A stretch of 64,000 nucleotides of DNA from Propionimicrobium sp963511305 (GTDB taxonomy: Bacteria > Actinomycetota > Actinomycetes > Propionibacteriales > Propionibacteriaceae). The stretch is from contig CAUPIJ010000001.1 of the NCBI GenBank assembly GCA_963511305.1, positions 62,001 to 126,000 on the forward strand. The letters are read 5' to 3'. The position numbers and the translations under genes are program-made. Shown here in pieces: positions 20,096-29,243 of this stretch (positions within the stretch are counted from its first letter, which is position 1; each line of letters starts with the position of its first letter). The notes beneath the pieces were generated by a model that was not told where the DNA came from, made no database searches, and worked only from the letters and a program-made list of their open reading frames with translations.

Positions 20096-21424
20096 CTAGT
20101 TAGCGATGATGGACGGGCGCAAGTCCTCGGCAGGCGGAGCCCAATCGTTCGCGTTTGCCGCGCGCTGATCGCCGCTGCGAATGTCCTTCACCTCGCCGTC
20201 GATACCACCGAACCAGACGTACGGGATGCCGCGGCGGTCGGCGTGGCGAATCTGCTTGCCGAACTTAGCGGCGTTCGGCGCGACCTCGCACGAGATGCCC
20301 CGGTGCCGAAGTGCGGTGGCGACCGCGGTGGCCTCCGCCCGCTCCTCCTCGTTGGTGACCGCGACCAGAACCGCGCTCGGCACACTGCGATCTGCGATCA
20401 GCTCGCCGCGAGCCAGGATCGGGCCGAGAAGCCTGGTCACGCCAAGCGAGATTCCGACGCCGGGGTAGGTGGTCTTACCATCGCTGGCCAGCGAGTCGTA
20501 ACGCCCTCCAGAGGAAACCGAGCCCATCTTCTCGTGGCCGATCAGCTCGGTCTCGTAGACGGTGCCCGTGTAGTAGTCCAGGCCGCGGGCGATCTTCATG
20601 TCGGCGACCACGCGTCCCTCGGCGATCTTGTTCGCCTCTGTGAGCACAGTCGCTAGCTCGCTCAACCCCTCCTCGAGAATCTCGTTGGAGACGCCGAGGG
20701 CTCGCACCTGCTCGGCAAACGACTCATCAGCGGTGCAGATGCCCGCCAGGGCTACGCACTTGCTTGCCACTTCGTCGCTCAGACCGAGTTCGTCGACCAG
20801 CAGCTTACGCACGGCATCCGGGCCGATCTTGTCGTACTTGTCGACGCGCTGCAGCACCTGCAGGGTGTCGTCGATGTCTAGCCCGCGATAGAAGCCCTCA
20901 GAAAGCTTTCGATTATTGACGTGAATGCGCACCGGCGGGATGCCGATCTGCTCGCGTAGCGCCTCGAAGGCTTCCAGCATGACGAGCATGGCCTCGACGT
21001 CGTGATGTGCGGCGAGAGTGCCATTGCCGACGATGTCGATATCGGCTTGCAGGAACTCGCGATAGCGGCCCTCCTGCGGACGCTCCCCCCGCCAGACCTT
21101 CTGAATCTGGTAGCGCCGGAAAGGAAATTGCAGATGGCCAGCGTGCTCGACCACGTAGCGGGCTAGCGGCACCGTCAGATCGAAGTGCAGGCCCAGCTCG
21201 TCGGGGTGATTGGGATCGGCGTGCAGGCGCCTGATCGTATAGACCTCTTTGGTGATCTCGCCCTTGCGGGTCAGTGCGTCCATGGTTTCGACCGCGCGGG
21301 TTTCGATGTTGGCGAATCCGTGCAGCTCGAAGGTATGCCTCAGCACATCCAGGACGCGCTGTTCGACGATCCGTTGGGCCGGTAGAAACTCGGGGAAGCC
21401 CGAGAGCGGCTTAGGGCGAGCCAA
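20096..21424 (-). CDS. hisS: Histidyl-tRNA synthetase
   Basis: Charges tRNA-His. It has 442 residues, class II. Motif 1 lies near KGEITKEVYTI and LHFDLTVPLARYVVEH, motif 2 in FRRYQIQKVWRGERPQEGRYREFLQADID, the histidine-A loop is GLDYYTGTVYE, and SSGGRYDSL is the HisA-type motif. The C-terminal anticodon-binding domain contains AAKFGKQIRHADRRGIPYV. The start is TTG, supported by AGGAG 6 nt upstream and by the conserved N-terminus; no ATG or GTG is in frame nearby. It is 48 bp downstream of the metallo-hydrolase gene. Confidence 0.97.
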   Translation of the reverse strand: MARPKPLSGFPEFLPAQRIVEQRVLDVLRHTFELHGFANIETRAVETMDALTRKGEITKEVYTIRRLHADPNHPDELGLHFDLTVPLARYVVEHAGHLQFPFRRYQIQKVWRGERPQEGRYREFLQADIDIVGNGTLAAHHDVEAMLVMLEAFEALREQIGIPPVRIHVNNRKLSEGFYRGLDIDDTLQVLQRVDKYDKIGPDAVRKLLVDELGLSDEVASKCVALAGICTADESFAEQVRALGVSNEILEEGLSELATVLTEANKIAEGRVVADMKIARGLDYYTGTVYETELIGHEKMGSVSSGGRYDSLASDGKTTYPGVGISLGVTRLLGPILARGELIADRSVPSAVLVAVTNEEERAEATAVATALRHRGISCEVAPNAAKFGKQIRHADRRGIPYVWFGGIDGEVKDIRSGDQRAANANDWAPPAEDLRPSIIAN

Positions 21425-21472
21425 AATGATCTCCTAAAAATCGTTTAGCTGTAATACGTACTTCGACCAAGT

Positions 21473-22147
21473 TTAGAGGCCCATGCGGCCAGTCAAAAAC
21501 GGGTTGGTTGCCAACTCGTGCTGCATCGAAGAGGTCGGGCCATGACCGGGGGCGAGCATCGCGTCGGACGGTAGCACCTCGACTAGCCGTTTTAGGCTAT
21601 CGCGCATCTGCTCGGGGTCACTACCCGGCAGGTCGGTGCGGCCGATTGAGCCGTTGAAGAGAACGTCGCCGGAGAATACCAGCGTGGCTTCCTCGGTTTG
21701 CGTAACCAGATTCACGCAGCCGGGTGAATGACCAGGGAAATGATGGATCTTGAAGCTCAGTCCGCAGGTTTCCAGCTGCTGACCATCCGCCAACTCGCCA
21801 CGCTCGTTGGGGGCGGCTAGCTCGGTCAGGCCGAGCTCCTCCAACAAGCCCCTGGAGCTCTCCCCCAACCCAGCTACTGGATCAGTCAGCATGAAGTCGT
21901 CGCCAGGATGCATCCACATGGCAACTTTCGCCTCGTTTGCCAACTCGGCCGCGCTGGCGATGTGGTCAATGTGGCCGTGGGTAGCGATCACGGCGCCGAT
22001 CGTCATCTTGCGCTCGTCAAGCGTGCTACGCACGATCTGTGCGGCGTCGACGCCGGGATCTATCACGACCACCGGGCTGGTCTCATCTTTTGCAATTAAA
22101 TAGCAATTCGTCTGCCAGATACCGGCAGGAAATGTGGCAATGAACAC
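21473..22147 (-). CDS. MBL-fold metallo-hydrolase (glyoxalase II-like)
   Basis: Metallo-beta-lactamase-fold protein of about 224 residues. The dinuclear metal motif THGHIDH is present, with later ligand positions in FPGHSPG and SGDVLFNGSIGRTDLPG and the C-terminal GHGPTSS. This matches the YcbL/glyoxalase II-like hydrolases that sit beside hisS in many actinobacteria. The substrate is not known; thioester hydrolysis is the family guess. I chose the GTG at 22147: the frame is open for 32 more codons upstream but would run over the start of the divergent gene, and TAGAGT lies 7 bp before this GTG. Confidence 0.88.
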   Translation of the reverse strand: MFIATFPAGIWQTNCYLIAKDETSPVVVIDPGVDAAQIVRSTLDERKMTIGAVIATHGHIDHIASAAELANEAKVAMWMHPGDDFMLTDPVAGLGESSRGLLEELGLTELAAPNERGELADGQQLETCGLSFKIHHFPGHSPGCVNLVTQTEEATLVFSGDVLFNGSIGRTDLPGSDPEQMRDSLKRLVEVLPSDAMLAPGHGPTSSMQHELATNPFLTGRMGL

Positions 22148-22178
22148 AAAACCAACTCTATCGTGCAAAATAGAGGGT
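22148..22178. promoter_or_regulatory. 31-bp divergent promoter region with leaderless-type -10 elements on both strands
   Basis: For the minus-strand hydrolase, TAGAGT (22155-22160) lies 7 bp before the GTG. For the plus-strand DUF349 gene, CAAAAT (22166-22171), preceded by TG as in extended -10 elements, lies 7 bp before the ATG. Each -35 region would lie inside the neighbouring gene. Confidence 0.5.
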
Positions 22179-23417
22179 ATGAGTGATACGTCTAGGCCCG
22201 AAGCGTTCGGCCGAGTGGATGACGAAGGACGAGTCTTCGTCAAGACCGCCGACGGCGAACGCGAAGTGGGTCAAATTCCCGGAGCAGACCCCGCGCAAGC
22301 GCTCGCTTTCTTTGTCAAGAGATTCGAGGCGCTAGAGACCGAGGTTCAGCTGCTGGAGCAGAGAGTCAAGTCAGGAACGCTTACCAAGGACGCCCAGAAG
22401 TCAGTGGCGGCTGCCAGGTCGAACATCGTCGAGTCAAACGCCGTTGGTGACCTGGAAAGCCTGGTCAACCGACTGGACGCCCTGGTGCCGGTGATCGAAG
22501 AGAACGCCGAGGCGCGTAAGAAGGAACGACTCGAACGAAACGAAGAGACGAAAGCGCTCAAGGAAAAGATGATCGCCGATGCCGAGAAGATTGCCGATTC
22601 CGGCGATTGGCGTCGCGGCATGTCAAAATTCCAGAATCTTGTGGACAAGTGGAAGAAGCTCCCCCGAATCGATCGCAAGACCGACGATGAGCTCTGGAGT
22701 AGGTTCAGTACGGCGCGCAGCAGATACACCAAGGGCCGCAAGGTATTCCAGGCGCAGCAGAACGAGCGCCGCGATCAGGCCAAGGTGCTAAAGCTAGCGA
22801 TCATCGAAGAGGCCAAGTTGATCGCCGATTCCACTGACTGGGGGCCGACGGCCGGCGAGTTCCGCAATCTGATGAGCCGCTGGAAGGCAGCCGGTTCTGC
22901 CAGGCGCGAGGACGAGGACAAGCTATGGAGCGAATTCCGCGGCCTGCAGGACAAGTTCTTCGATGCCCGCACCGCCGCTTTCGCCGCCCAGGACGCCGAA
23001 TACGAGGGCAATCAGCAGGCTAAGGAGCAGCTGCTCGACGAGGCCGAGGCGACGATCCTGCCCGTCGAAGACATCAAAGTGGCTCGCAACAAGTTCCGCG
23101 AGTTCCTAGACAAGTACAACGAGATTGGCCGCGTTCCGCGTGATGCGATGCGCCCGCTAGAACGCCGGGTTAGCGCCATCGAGCAGGCCATCAAGGAGGT
23201 CGAGGAGGCCGAATGGCGCCGCACTGACCCCGAGGCCAGGCAGCGCGCTGAGGACACTGTCAACGTCTTCTCCGAGCAGATCGAGAAGCTGACCAAGCAG
23301 GCCGAGGCCGCCGAGGCTAAGGGCGACAAGAAGTCAGCGAAGCTTCGCGAGCAGATTGCCACCTACCAAACCTGGTTGCAGCAGGCTCAGAAGACCCTCG
23401 ACGAGTTCACCGCGTAG
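22179..23417 (+). CDS. DUF349 domain-containing coiled-coil protein
   Basis: A 412-residue highly charged, almost fully helical protein. Several DUF349 repeats of about 70 residues are recognisable by the pattern W..TA.EFRNLMSRWKAAGSA.R..ED.LWSEFRGLQDKFFDAR; a similar block occurs earlier around FQNLVDKWKKLPRIDRKTDDELWSRF. Long coiled coils occur at both ends (ALETEVQLLEQRV; EQIEKLTKQAEAAEAKGDKK). The start is the ATG of MSDTSRPEAF; the frame extends 15 codons upstream but would overlap the divergent gene. DUF349 proteins are common beside hisS and rel in actinobacteria and have no agreed function. Confidence 0.9.
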   Translation: MSDTSRPEAFGRVDDEGRVFVKTADGEREVGQIPGADPAQALAFFVKRFEALETEVQLLEQRVKSGTLTKDAQKSVAAARSNIVESNAVGDLESLVNRLDALVPVIEENAEARKKERLERNEETKALKEKMIADAEKIADSGDWRRGMSKFQNLVDKWKKLPRIDRKTDDELWSRFSTARSRYTKGRKVFQAQQNERRDQAKVLKLAIIEEAKLIADSTDWGPTAGEFRNLMSRWKAAGSARREDEDKLWSEFRGLQDKFFDARTAAFAAQDAEYEGNQQAKEQLLDEAEATILPVEDIKVARNKFREFLDKYNEIGRVPRDAMRPLERRVSAIEQAIKEVEEAEWRRTDPEARQRAEDTVNVFSEQIEKLTKQAEAAEAKGDKKSAKLREQIATYQTWLQQAQKTLDEFTA

Positions 23418-23433
23418 ACAACTAACAAGCACT

Positions 23434-23472
23434 AGCTGTTGCCCGCTCCGGTGGGCAACAGCTTCTTGTTTA
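23434..23472. terminator. Bidirectional intrinsic terminator between the DUF349 gene and rel
   Basis: An 11-bp perfect stem (23434-23444 with 23453-23463) closes an 8-nt loop and is followed on the plus strand by TCTTGTTT. It lies in the 52-bp gap between convergent genes, so it probably serves both. Confidence 0.85.
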
Positions 23473-25824
23473 CTGCTTGACCCGGTAGACGTCGTAGACC
23501 CCGGATACCTTGCGCAGGGTCTCGATCAGGTGGGCCAGGTGGTCGGAGTCCGACCCCTCGAAGGTCAGCCGAATCTTGGCCGTGCGGTTTTTGGACGTGT
23601 GTACCGTGGCCGAGGTGATTGAGCCGCCCTGGTCGGCGACCAGCCTGGTGACGTCGCTAAGCAGTCCGGAACGGTCTAGGCATTCGATCTGGATCGTGAC
23701 CAGGAACCCGGATGTGTAGCTAGTCGGTGCCCACTCCACCGAGACGATCCTGTCTGGCTTATTCAGCAGGTCCGAGGCGTTGGTGCAGTCCTTTCGATGA
23801 ACCGAGACGCCCTTTTCGCGCGTAATGAAACCGATGATCTCGTCGCCTGGAACCGGGGTGCAGCACTTGGCCAGCTTCACCCAAAGATCAGGGTCACCCT
23901 CGACGATTACGCCGTTTGCGCCAGTGCGCTTCGGGAGCTTGGTGCTGACACCCGCGAGCTGATCCTCCATCGCCTCATCGGCGGTGTCCTCGATGCCGCC
24001 CTCAATCTCGATAAGGCGCTGGACGACCGACTGGGCGCTGATATTGTTCTCGCCGAGCGCCCGGTACAGGCCGTTCACATCGGGCACCTTGAAGGTGTCA
24101 GCCACCGACGTCAGGTACTCGACTGTCAGCAGGCGCTGCAGCGGAAGGCTGGCCTTGCGGATCTGCTTGGCAAGCAGTTCCTTGCCGTGCTCGATGGCCT
24201 CCTCGCGGCGCGATTTGGTGAAGAACGACCGAATCTTGCTCTTCGCGCGCGAGCTGACTACGAAGTTTAGCCAGTCCCGGCTCGGGCCTGCGTCGTCGGC
24301 CTTGCTGGTCAAGATTTCGACCTGGTCGCCATTGTTCAGCTTTGATTCCAGCGGCACCAGGCGCCCGTTCACGCGCGAGCCGATGCAGTGATGCCCAACC
24401 TCAGTGTGAATGGCGTAAGCCATATCGACCGGCGTGGCGTCCTGCGGCAGGGCTATTACGTCGCCGTGAGGCGTAAAGACATAGACCTCAGTGGCGTTGA
24501 TCTCGTAGCGCAGCGCGTCCAGGAACTCGCCAGGATCCTTCGTTTCGGCTTGCCACTCGCTTAGCTGATGAACCCACGAAAGCTTGTTCGTCGTATCGTC
24601 CGCCGAGCTGGTCGCGTTCGGATTGGCCTTGTATTTCCAGTGCGCGGCAACGCCATACTCTGCCCGCTTGTGCATCTCGTGCGTGCGGATCTGAAACTCC
24701 ACAGGCCGTCCACCGACGCCTAGCACAGTCGTATGTAGCGACTGGTACATGTTGTACTTGGGCATCGCGATGTAGTCCTTGAACCTGCCCGGCAGCGGGT
24801 TCCAACGCGTGTGCATCACACCCAGCGCGGCGTAGCAGTCGCGCACCTTGTCGACGAGAATCCTGATGCCCACTAGGTCGTAAATGTCGTCGAAGTCTCG
24901 ACCCCTAACAACCATTTTCTGGTAGATTGAGTAGTAATGCTTCGGGCGGCCGTAGACGGTGGCTTTGATGCCTGCATCCGCCAGATCCTTGTTCACAACG
25001 TCGATGACTTCACGAAGCTGCTTCTCGCGCTGCGGCGCTGCCTCCGCGACGAGCCTGACCAGCTCCTCGTAAACCTTGGGCTGCAGGGTAGAGAAAGACA
25101 GATCCTCTAGTTCCCATTTCACGGCGTTCATGCCAAGTCGGTGAGCTAGCGGCGCAAAAATCTCGATGGTCTCCCTGGCAATTCGCTTACCCTTCTCGGA
25201 GCGCAAAGAACCAATAGTGCGCATGTTATGCAGGCGATCAGCGAGTTTGATAACCAGCACCCTAATGTCCCGGCTCATCGCGATGATCATCTTGCGCAGA
25301 GTCTCTGCCTTAGCGGAATCGCCGTACTGCACCTTATCCAGCTTGGTGACGCCGTCGACGAGGCTAGCGATCTCTTCTCCGAAGTCGGCGGTAAGCTGCG
25401 CGAGCGTATAGCTAGTGTCTTCCACCGTGTCGTGAAGCAAGGCCGCGCAGAGCGTGGTCTCGGTCATGCCTAACTCGGCCAGAATGGTAGCTACCGCAAG
25501 AGGATGTGTGATGTACGGGTCGCCGGACTTGCGCGTCTGCCCCTGGTGATAGTGCTCGGCTGTGCGATAGGCGCGAGTAATCTTGTCGAAGTTGGCCTGC
25601 GGGTGGTTCGCCCGAACCACGGCAAACAGCGGATCCAGGACAGCGGACTGGGGAGACTTGCTGCCACCAAAGAAGGGAAACTTGTTGCGCATCCGCATCC
25701 TGGGCTGTTCGGGACCTGTGGTGACCCGCTCGAGCGTGGCGGAATAAGGCGCGCCAGGAGCACCATCCTGACCGTAAGGGCCATAGACGCTGTTTTGATC
25801 TTGCGAATCAGCCCTGTCATTCAT
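23470..25824 (-). CDS. rel: Bifunctional (p)ppGpp synthetase/hydrolase Rel
   Basis: Makes and degrades the stringent-response alarmone (p)ppGpp. It has 784 residues. The hydrolase HD domain is intact with His131-Asp132 in HDTVEDT and KLADRLHNMRTI. The synthetase domain has VYGRPKHYYSIYQKM, the EXDD-class RDFDDIYDLVGIRI segment and RFKDYIAMPKYNMYQSLHTTV. TGS (YVFTPHGDVIALPQ), zinc-finger-like CCTPVPGDEIIGF and C-terminal ACT domains follow. Both activities therefore look intact. It is 45 bp downstream of apt in the sec-apt-rel order that is conserved in actinobacteria. Confidence 0.98.
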   Translation of the reverse strand: MNDRADSQDQNSVYGPYGQDGAPGAPYSATLERVTTGPEQPRMRMRNKFPFFGGSKSPQSAVLDPLFAVVRANHPQANFDKITRAYRTAEHYHQGQTRKSGDPYITHPLAVATILAELGMTETTLCAALLHDTVEDTSYTLAQLTADFGEEIASLVDGVTKLDKVQYGDSAKAETLRKMIIAMSRDIRVLVIKLADRLHNMRTIGSLRSEKGKRIARETIEIFAPLAHRLGMNAVKWELEDLSFSTLQPKVYEELVRLVAEAAPQREKQLREVIDVVNKDLADAGIKATVYGRPKHYYSIYQKMVVRGRDFDDIYDLVGIRILVDKVRDCYAALGVMHTRWNPLPGRFKDYIAMPKYNMYQSLHTTVLGVGGRPVEFQIRTHEMHKRAEYGVAAHWKYKANPNATSSADDTTNKLSWVHQLSEWQAETKDPGEFLDALRYEINATEVYVFTPHGDVIALPQDATPVDMAYAIHTEVGHHCIGSRVNGRLVPLESKLNNGDQVEILTSKADDAGPSRDWLNFVVSSRAKSKIRSFFTKSRREEAIEHGKELLAKQIRKASLPLQRLLTVEYLTSVADTFKVPDVNGLYRALGENNISAQSVVQRLIEIEGGIEDTADEAMEDQLAGVSTKLPKRTGANGVIVEGDPDLWVKLAKCCTPVPGDEIIGFITREKGVSVHRKDCTNASDLLNKPDRIVSVEWAPTSYTSGFLVTIQIECLDRSGLLSDVTRLVADQGGSITSATVHTSKNRTAKIRLTFEGSDSDHLAHLIETLRKVSGVYDVYRVKQ

Positions 25825-25869
25825 CGCTTCTTCGCCTCCCCTGGCTAGCTACAAAATCAAAGTTTATAA

Positions 25870-26415
25870 CTATTCCCCGCCGTTGTCTGTGACTACGGCA
25901 TTCAGCGGAGCAGATGTTACCTTCGCGAGATTTTCGCGACCGCCCAAGCCGCACAGCTCAACCAGCACCTGAACCTGAGCAAGATCGGCGTCAAAGCGGT
26001 CAATCAGCTTTGCGGCAGCGGAGAGGGTTCCGCCAGTAGCGAGCAGGTCGTCGACCAAGAGCACGCGCTGTCCCTCGTGCAGGGCATCCTGATGAATGTT
26101 CAGGACGCTGGAGCCATATTCCAGGTTGAAGCTTTCCTGATAAACAGCAGCTGGGAGCTTTCCGGGCTTGCGGACCGGCACGAAGCCGATGCCAAGCTCG
26201 AGGGCGATCGGTACCCCGAACAGGAACCCCCTAGTCTCAATGCCGCAGACGACGTCGAGTTTCGGAGGCGCTACGGCCAGCATCGCTTCGACGCTGGCCT
26301 TCAGACCCTCCGGATCGCCGATTACCGGCGTGATGTCCTTGAACAGAACTCCAGGCTTGGGAAAATCCGGCACGTCCCTGATCAGCGAGGCAACGAATTC
26401 GGCATTGGCAGGCAT
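25870..26415 (-). CDS. apt: Adenine phosphoribosyltransferase
   Basis: Salvages adenine to AMP with PRPP. It has 181 residues. The PRPP-binding motif is VLLVDDLLATGGTL; the N-terminal VPDFPKPGVLFKDITPV and the GIETRGFLFG segment are typical. The C-terminus (LAKVTSAPLNAVVTDNGGE) is polar and does not match the usual LPGR..L ending. The start overlaps the secF stop by one base (TAATG). The secD-secF-apt-rel order is conserved in actinobacteria. Confidence 0.95.
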   Translation of the reverse strand: MPANAEFVASLIRDVPDFPKPGVLFKDITPVIGDPEGLKASVEAMLAVAPPKLDVVCGIETRGFLFGVPIALELGIGFVPVRKPGKLPAAVYQESFNLEYGSSVLNIHQDALHEGQRVLLVDDLLATGGTLSAAAKLIDRFDADLAQVQVLVELCGLGGRENLAKVTSAPLNAVVTDNGGE

Positions 26416-27611
26416 TAGTGTTTCTTTCTGTCGCTACGAGACTTTCGCGCTGGCTGCGGCCTTCCTGATGCCCCCGACGAGCGGGTGATTTCCACCTCGT
26501 CCTCGCTGAACGTGTATTCGCTCGGCCCAACGGAGGCAACGGGAGCTGAGACGGCCTCTGCAGCCTTATTATTGCTGGCTTCTCGCTGGATCTTTCGATC
26601 TTTGCTCTGGCGATCGCGCAGCACCTTGTCGGTGTGCTTCACGATTTCTGGGTCGCGCTCGCGAAGCACGCAAGTGAGCGGAGCGGCGATGAACAGCGAG
26701 GAATATGCGCCAGCCACCAGTCCGACGAACAACGAAAGACCAAGATCGGCCAGCGGGCCCTCGCCGTTCAGCACAACCATGCCCGCGATCATCAGCGCTA
26801 CGACAGGCAGCACGACGATGATAGTGGTGTTGATCGAACGCGTCAGCACCTGGTTGATGGCCAGATCCGTCTGCTCGGCGTAAGTGCGATCCTGCCTGGT
26901 GATGTACTTGGTGTTCTCAGCCACCTTGTCGTAGACGATAACCGTGTCGTAGAGCGAATAGCCGAGAATCGTCAGAACACCGATCAGCGTCGAGGGCGTG
27001 ATGGTGAATCCGAAGATCGAGAAGACACCCATCGTGAGGATAACGTCGTGAACCAGCGAGACGATCGCGCCAAGGGATGTTCGCCAGTCGCGGAAATAAA
27101 TCCAGATCAAGCCGAAGACCAGCACAATGAAGACTGCCAGCGCGCCCAAGGCCTGATTAGTGATTTGCTTACCCCAGGACGGGCCGATCAGCGTGTATGC
27201 TACGTCGTCGGCCTCGCAACCGGCCTTATCTGCGACTGCCTCCCTGACCTGAACCACCTCGTCGGTGCTCAGACTACGGGTCTGGACCCGAACCCCGTTG
27301 CCGCTCAACGTGCTTACCTGAGCGCCGAGCTCGGAGACGCCGGAATTAGCTACCGCGTCTGAGAACTCGGAGATCGTCTGGCTGTTCACCTGGGTGGGGG
27401 CCTGAAATACGGAACCGCCCTTGAACTCGATGCCCCAGTTGAAGCCGCGGATTAGGAAGCTGGCAAAACAAACCAGGATCATGATCGCCGAGACCGTGAA
27501 CCAAAGTTTGCGCTTCTCGACGAACTTGATGTTGAAGTCGCTGCGGTAGAGACGCTTGACGAACGACTCGTTCTTTTCCTCAGTCGCCACCTGGTTTTCC
27601 TTAGCTAGCAT
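26415..27611 (-). CDS. secF: Protein-export membrane protein SecF
   Basis: With SecD it uses the proton-motive force to help preproteins exit the SecYEG channel. It has 398 residues. It has the six-helix SecF plan: a first membrane segment near LWFTVSAIMILVCFASFLI, the large external domain starting GFNWGIEFKGGSVFQ, then five helices with the conserved GVLTILGYSLYDTVIVYDKVAEN and NQVLTRSINTT. A basic cytoplasmic tail of about 80 residues ends in RKSRSDRKKH. The start overlaps secD by 11 bp. Confidence 0.97.
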   Translation of the reverse strand: MLAKENQVATEEKNESFVKRLYRSDFNIKFVEKRKLWFTVSAIMILVCFASFLIRGFNWGIEFKGGSVFQAPTQVNSQTISEFSDAVANSGVSELGAQVSTLSGNGVRVQTRSLSTDEVVQVREAVADKAGCEADDVAYTLIGPSWGKQITNQALGALAVFIVLVFGLIWIYFRDWRTSLGAIVSLVHDVILTMGVFSIFGFTITPSTLIGVLTILGYSLYDTVIVYDKVAENTKYITRQDRTYAEQTDLAINQVLTRSINTTIIVVLPVVALMIAGMVVLNGEGPLADLGLSLFVGLVAGAYSSLFIAAPLTCVLRERDPEIVKHTDKVLRDRQSKDRKIQREASNNKAAEAVSAPVASVGPSEYTFSEDEVEITRSSGASGRPQPARKSRSDRKKH

Positions 27612-29241
27612 TTGCAGCCTCCTTAGCTAGACGGGAGCTACGACGACGTCCAAGCAGAGACTTGCGGGAGACGCCCATGTGCTCCGCCGAGAAGCCCGAC
27701 CACTTGTGGCCTTGGCCGAAGAACTTGGTGCGACCAAGAATCGACAGCAACGGATGGGTGAAGAATACGATCATGAAGAGGTCGAGACCCGTGGTGATGC
27801 CCAAGGTGAACGCGAAGCCCTTGACGCTGCCGATCGACAGGAAGTAAAGCACTACCGCAGCGAGCAGCTGCACGCCGTCGGCCATCAGAATCGCGTTTCT
27901 GGCCTTCTGCCAGCCAGTTTCGATCGCCGTGCGCAGCGGTCTGCCGGATCTGACCTCGTCCCTGATTCTCTCGAAGTAGACGATAAACGAGTCCGCTGTC
28001 ATACCAATACCAACGATGAAACCGGCCACGCCAGGCAGGTTCAGCGCGAAGCCGACGATGTCGCCGAGCAGCACCATCACCGAATAGGTCATCAGCGAGA
28101 CCGCGATCAGCGAGCCGAGCACCACGACGACAAGGCCGCGATAGTAGCTGAACGCGTAAAGCAGAACCAGGCCAAGGCCGATGCAGCCAGCGATGATACC
28201 TGCCGTTAGCTGCTCGCCGCCCAGGGTCGGCGAGATGGTGTCTACGCTGGAGACCTCAAGATCGATCGGAAGAGCGCCGTAGCGGAGGGTGTTAGCCAGC
28301 GCGTTTGCTGATTCCTCGTTGATATTATCGCCGTTGATCTGCGCGTTACCGTCGGAGATGACGCTCTTGATCGCAGGCGCGCTGACCACCTTCGAGTCGA
28401 GAACGATAGCGAACTGGTTGGTTGGCGGCTTCTGCTGGTAAAGCTGCTTAGAAGTCTCCGCGAAGTCCGCCGCGCCATCGGAGTTGAGGCTCAGCGAAAC
28501 GATCCAGCCGAGCTGCCCCTGCGGAATACCGGCCTTGGCATCCGTGAGGTCCTCGCCGCTGACTAGCATCGGACCGAGTAGATACTTCATCTGGCCCTCT
28601 TCGTCGCAAGCAATCAGGGGTTGGTCTACCACGTCCGGGAAGTCCATGCCGCACTTGAACGACTGGAACTCAGACATGTCCTGCTCGCTAGGCTGATAAG
28701 CCAGCCGATCCTCAATCGAAGCCAGCTCGCCGCTGGGCTCGGTCGGACGCGGCGTGAAGGACTCCGGCGGCTGGGCCGGCAGCTTCGGAGCCATCCTGCG
28801 TTGGGTCTTCTCGTCGCTATCGGAAGCTTTCTGCTCGCTAGGCTTTTGCTCAATGGATTCGGCCTGTGAAGCGGCTAGGACGGCGCGGAAGTTCAGCCGA
28901 GCAGTGGAGCCGACCAGGTCGATCAGCTCGTCGCCGCTCATGTTCGGAACTGAAACTTCGATCTGTTTATCGCCCTGGATGGTAACTGAGCTTTCGCCGA
29001 CACCGAGGCCGTCAACACGCTGGGAGATGATGTTCGCGGCGACTTCCAGAGACTTCGGATCGACGGTTCCACCATCAGCGCCGACGGCCGTCAGCTGAAT
29101 CGTCGTTCCGCCCCTAAGGTCAAGACCCAACCTTGGAGTCCAGGTCTGCAGCAGCGCCATGAGCGCCACCAAGACCACCAGTGCAAATAAGAAGCCGCCA
29201 ATTTTCCTCTCGGACTTGGCAGACGGTGTCGAGCGAGACAA
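27601..29241 (-). CDS. secD: Protein translocase subunit SecD
   Basis: Partner of SecF in the late step of protein export. It has 546 residues. The N-terminal helix is followed by LGLDLRGGTTIQLTA, the conserved P1 domain start, and the C-terminal six-helix bundle contains GVAGFIVGIGMTADSFIVYFERIRDE and ILMADGVQLLAAVVLYFLSIGSVKGFAFTLGI. The external P1 domain holds a low-complexity insertion rich in Ser, Glu, Pro and Gln (about residues 138-190), as in other actinobacterial SecD. It is 2 bp after yajC. Confidence 0.97.
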   Translation of the reverse strand: MSRSTPSAKSERKIGGFLFALVVLVALMALLQTWTPRLGLDLRGGTTIQLTAVGADGGTVDPKSLEVAANIISQRVDGLGVGESSVTIQGDKQIEVSVPNMSGDELIDLVGSTARLNFRAVLAASQAESIEQKPSEQKASDSDEKTQRRMAPKLPAQPPESFTPRPTEPSGELASIEDRLAYQPSEQDMSEFQSFKCGMDFPDVVDQPLIACDEEGQMKYLLGPMLVSGEDLTDAKAGIPQGQLGWIVSLSLNSDGAADFAETSKQLYQQKPPTNQFAIVLDSKVVSAPAIKSVISDGNAQINGDNINEESANALANTLRYGALPIDLEVSSVDTISPTLGGEQLTAGIIAGCIGLGLVLLYAFSYYRGLVVVVLGSLIAVSLMTYSVMVLLGDIVGFALNLPGVAGFIVGIGMTADSFIVYFERIRDEVRSGRPLRTAIETGWQKARNAILMADGVQLLAAVVLYFLSIGSVKGFAFTLGITTGLDLFMIVFFTHPLLSILGRTKFFGQGHKWSGFSAEHMGVSRKSLLGRRRSSRLAKEAANAS

Positions 29242-29243
29242 GG

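Noticed and set aside
22148..22243. Longer start of the MBL hydrolase (32 extra codons)
   Set aside because: It would cross the divergent DUF349 start; the conserved fold begins with FIATFPAG and a -10 lies directly before the GTG.
28650..28860. Low-complexity stretch in secD as a frameshift or insertion
   Set aside because: The frame is continuous and Ser/Glu/Pro-rich inserts in the P1 domain are usual in actinobacterial SecD.
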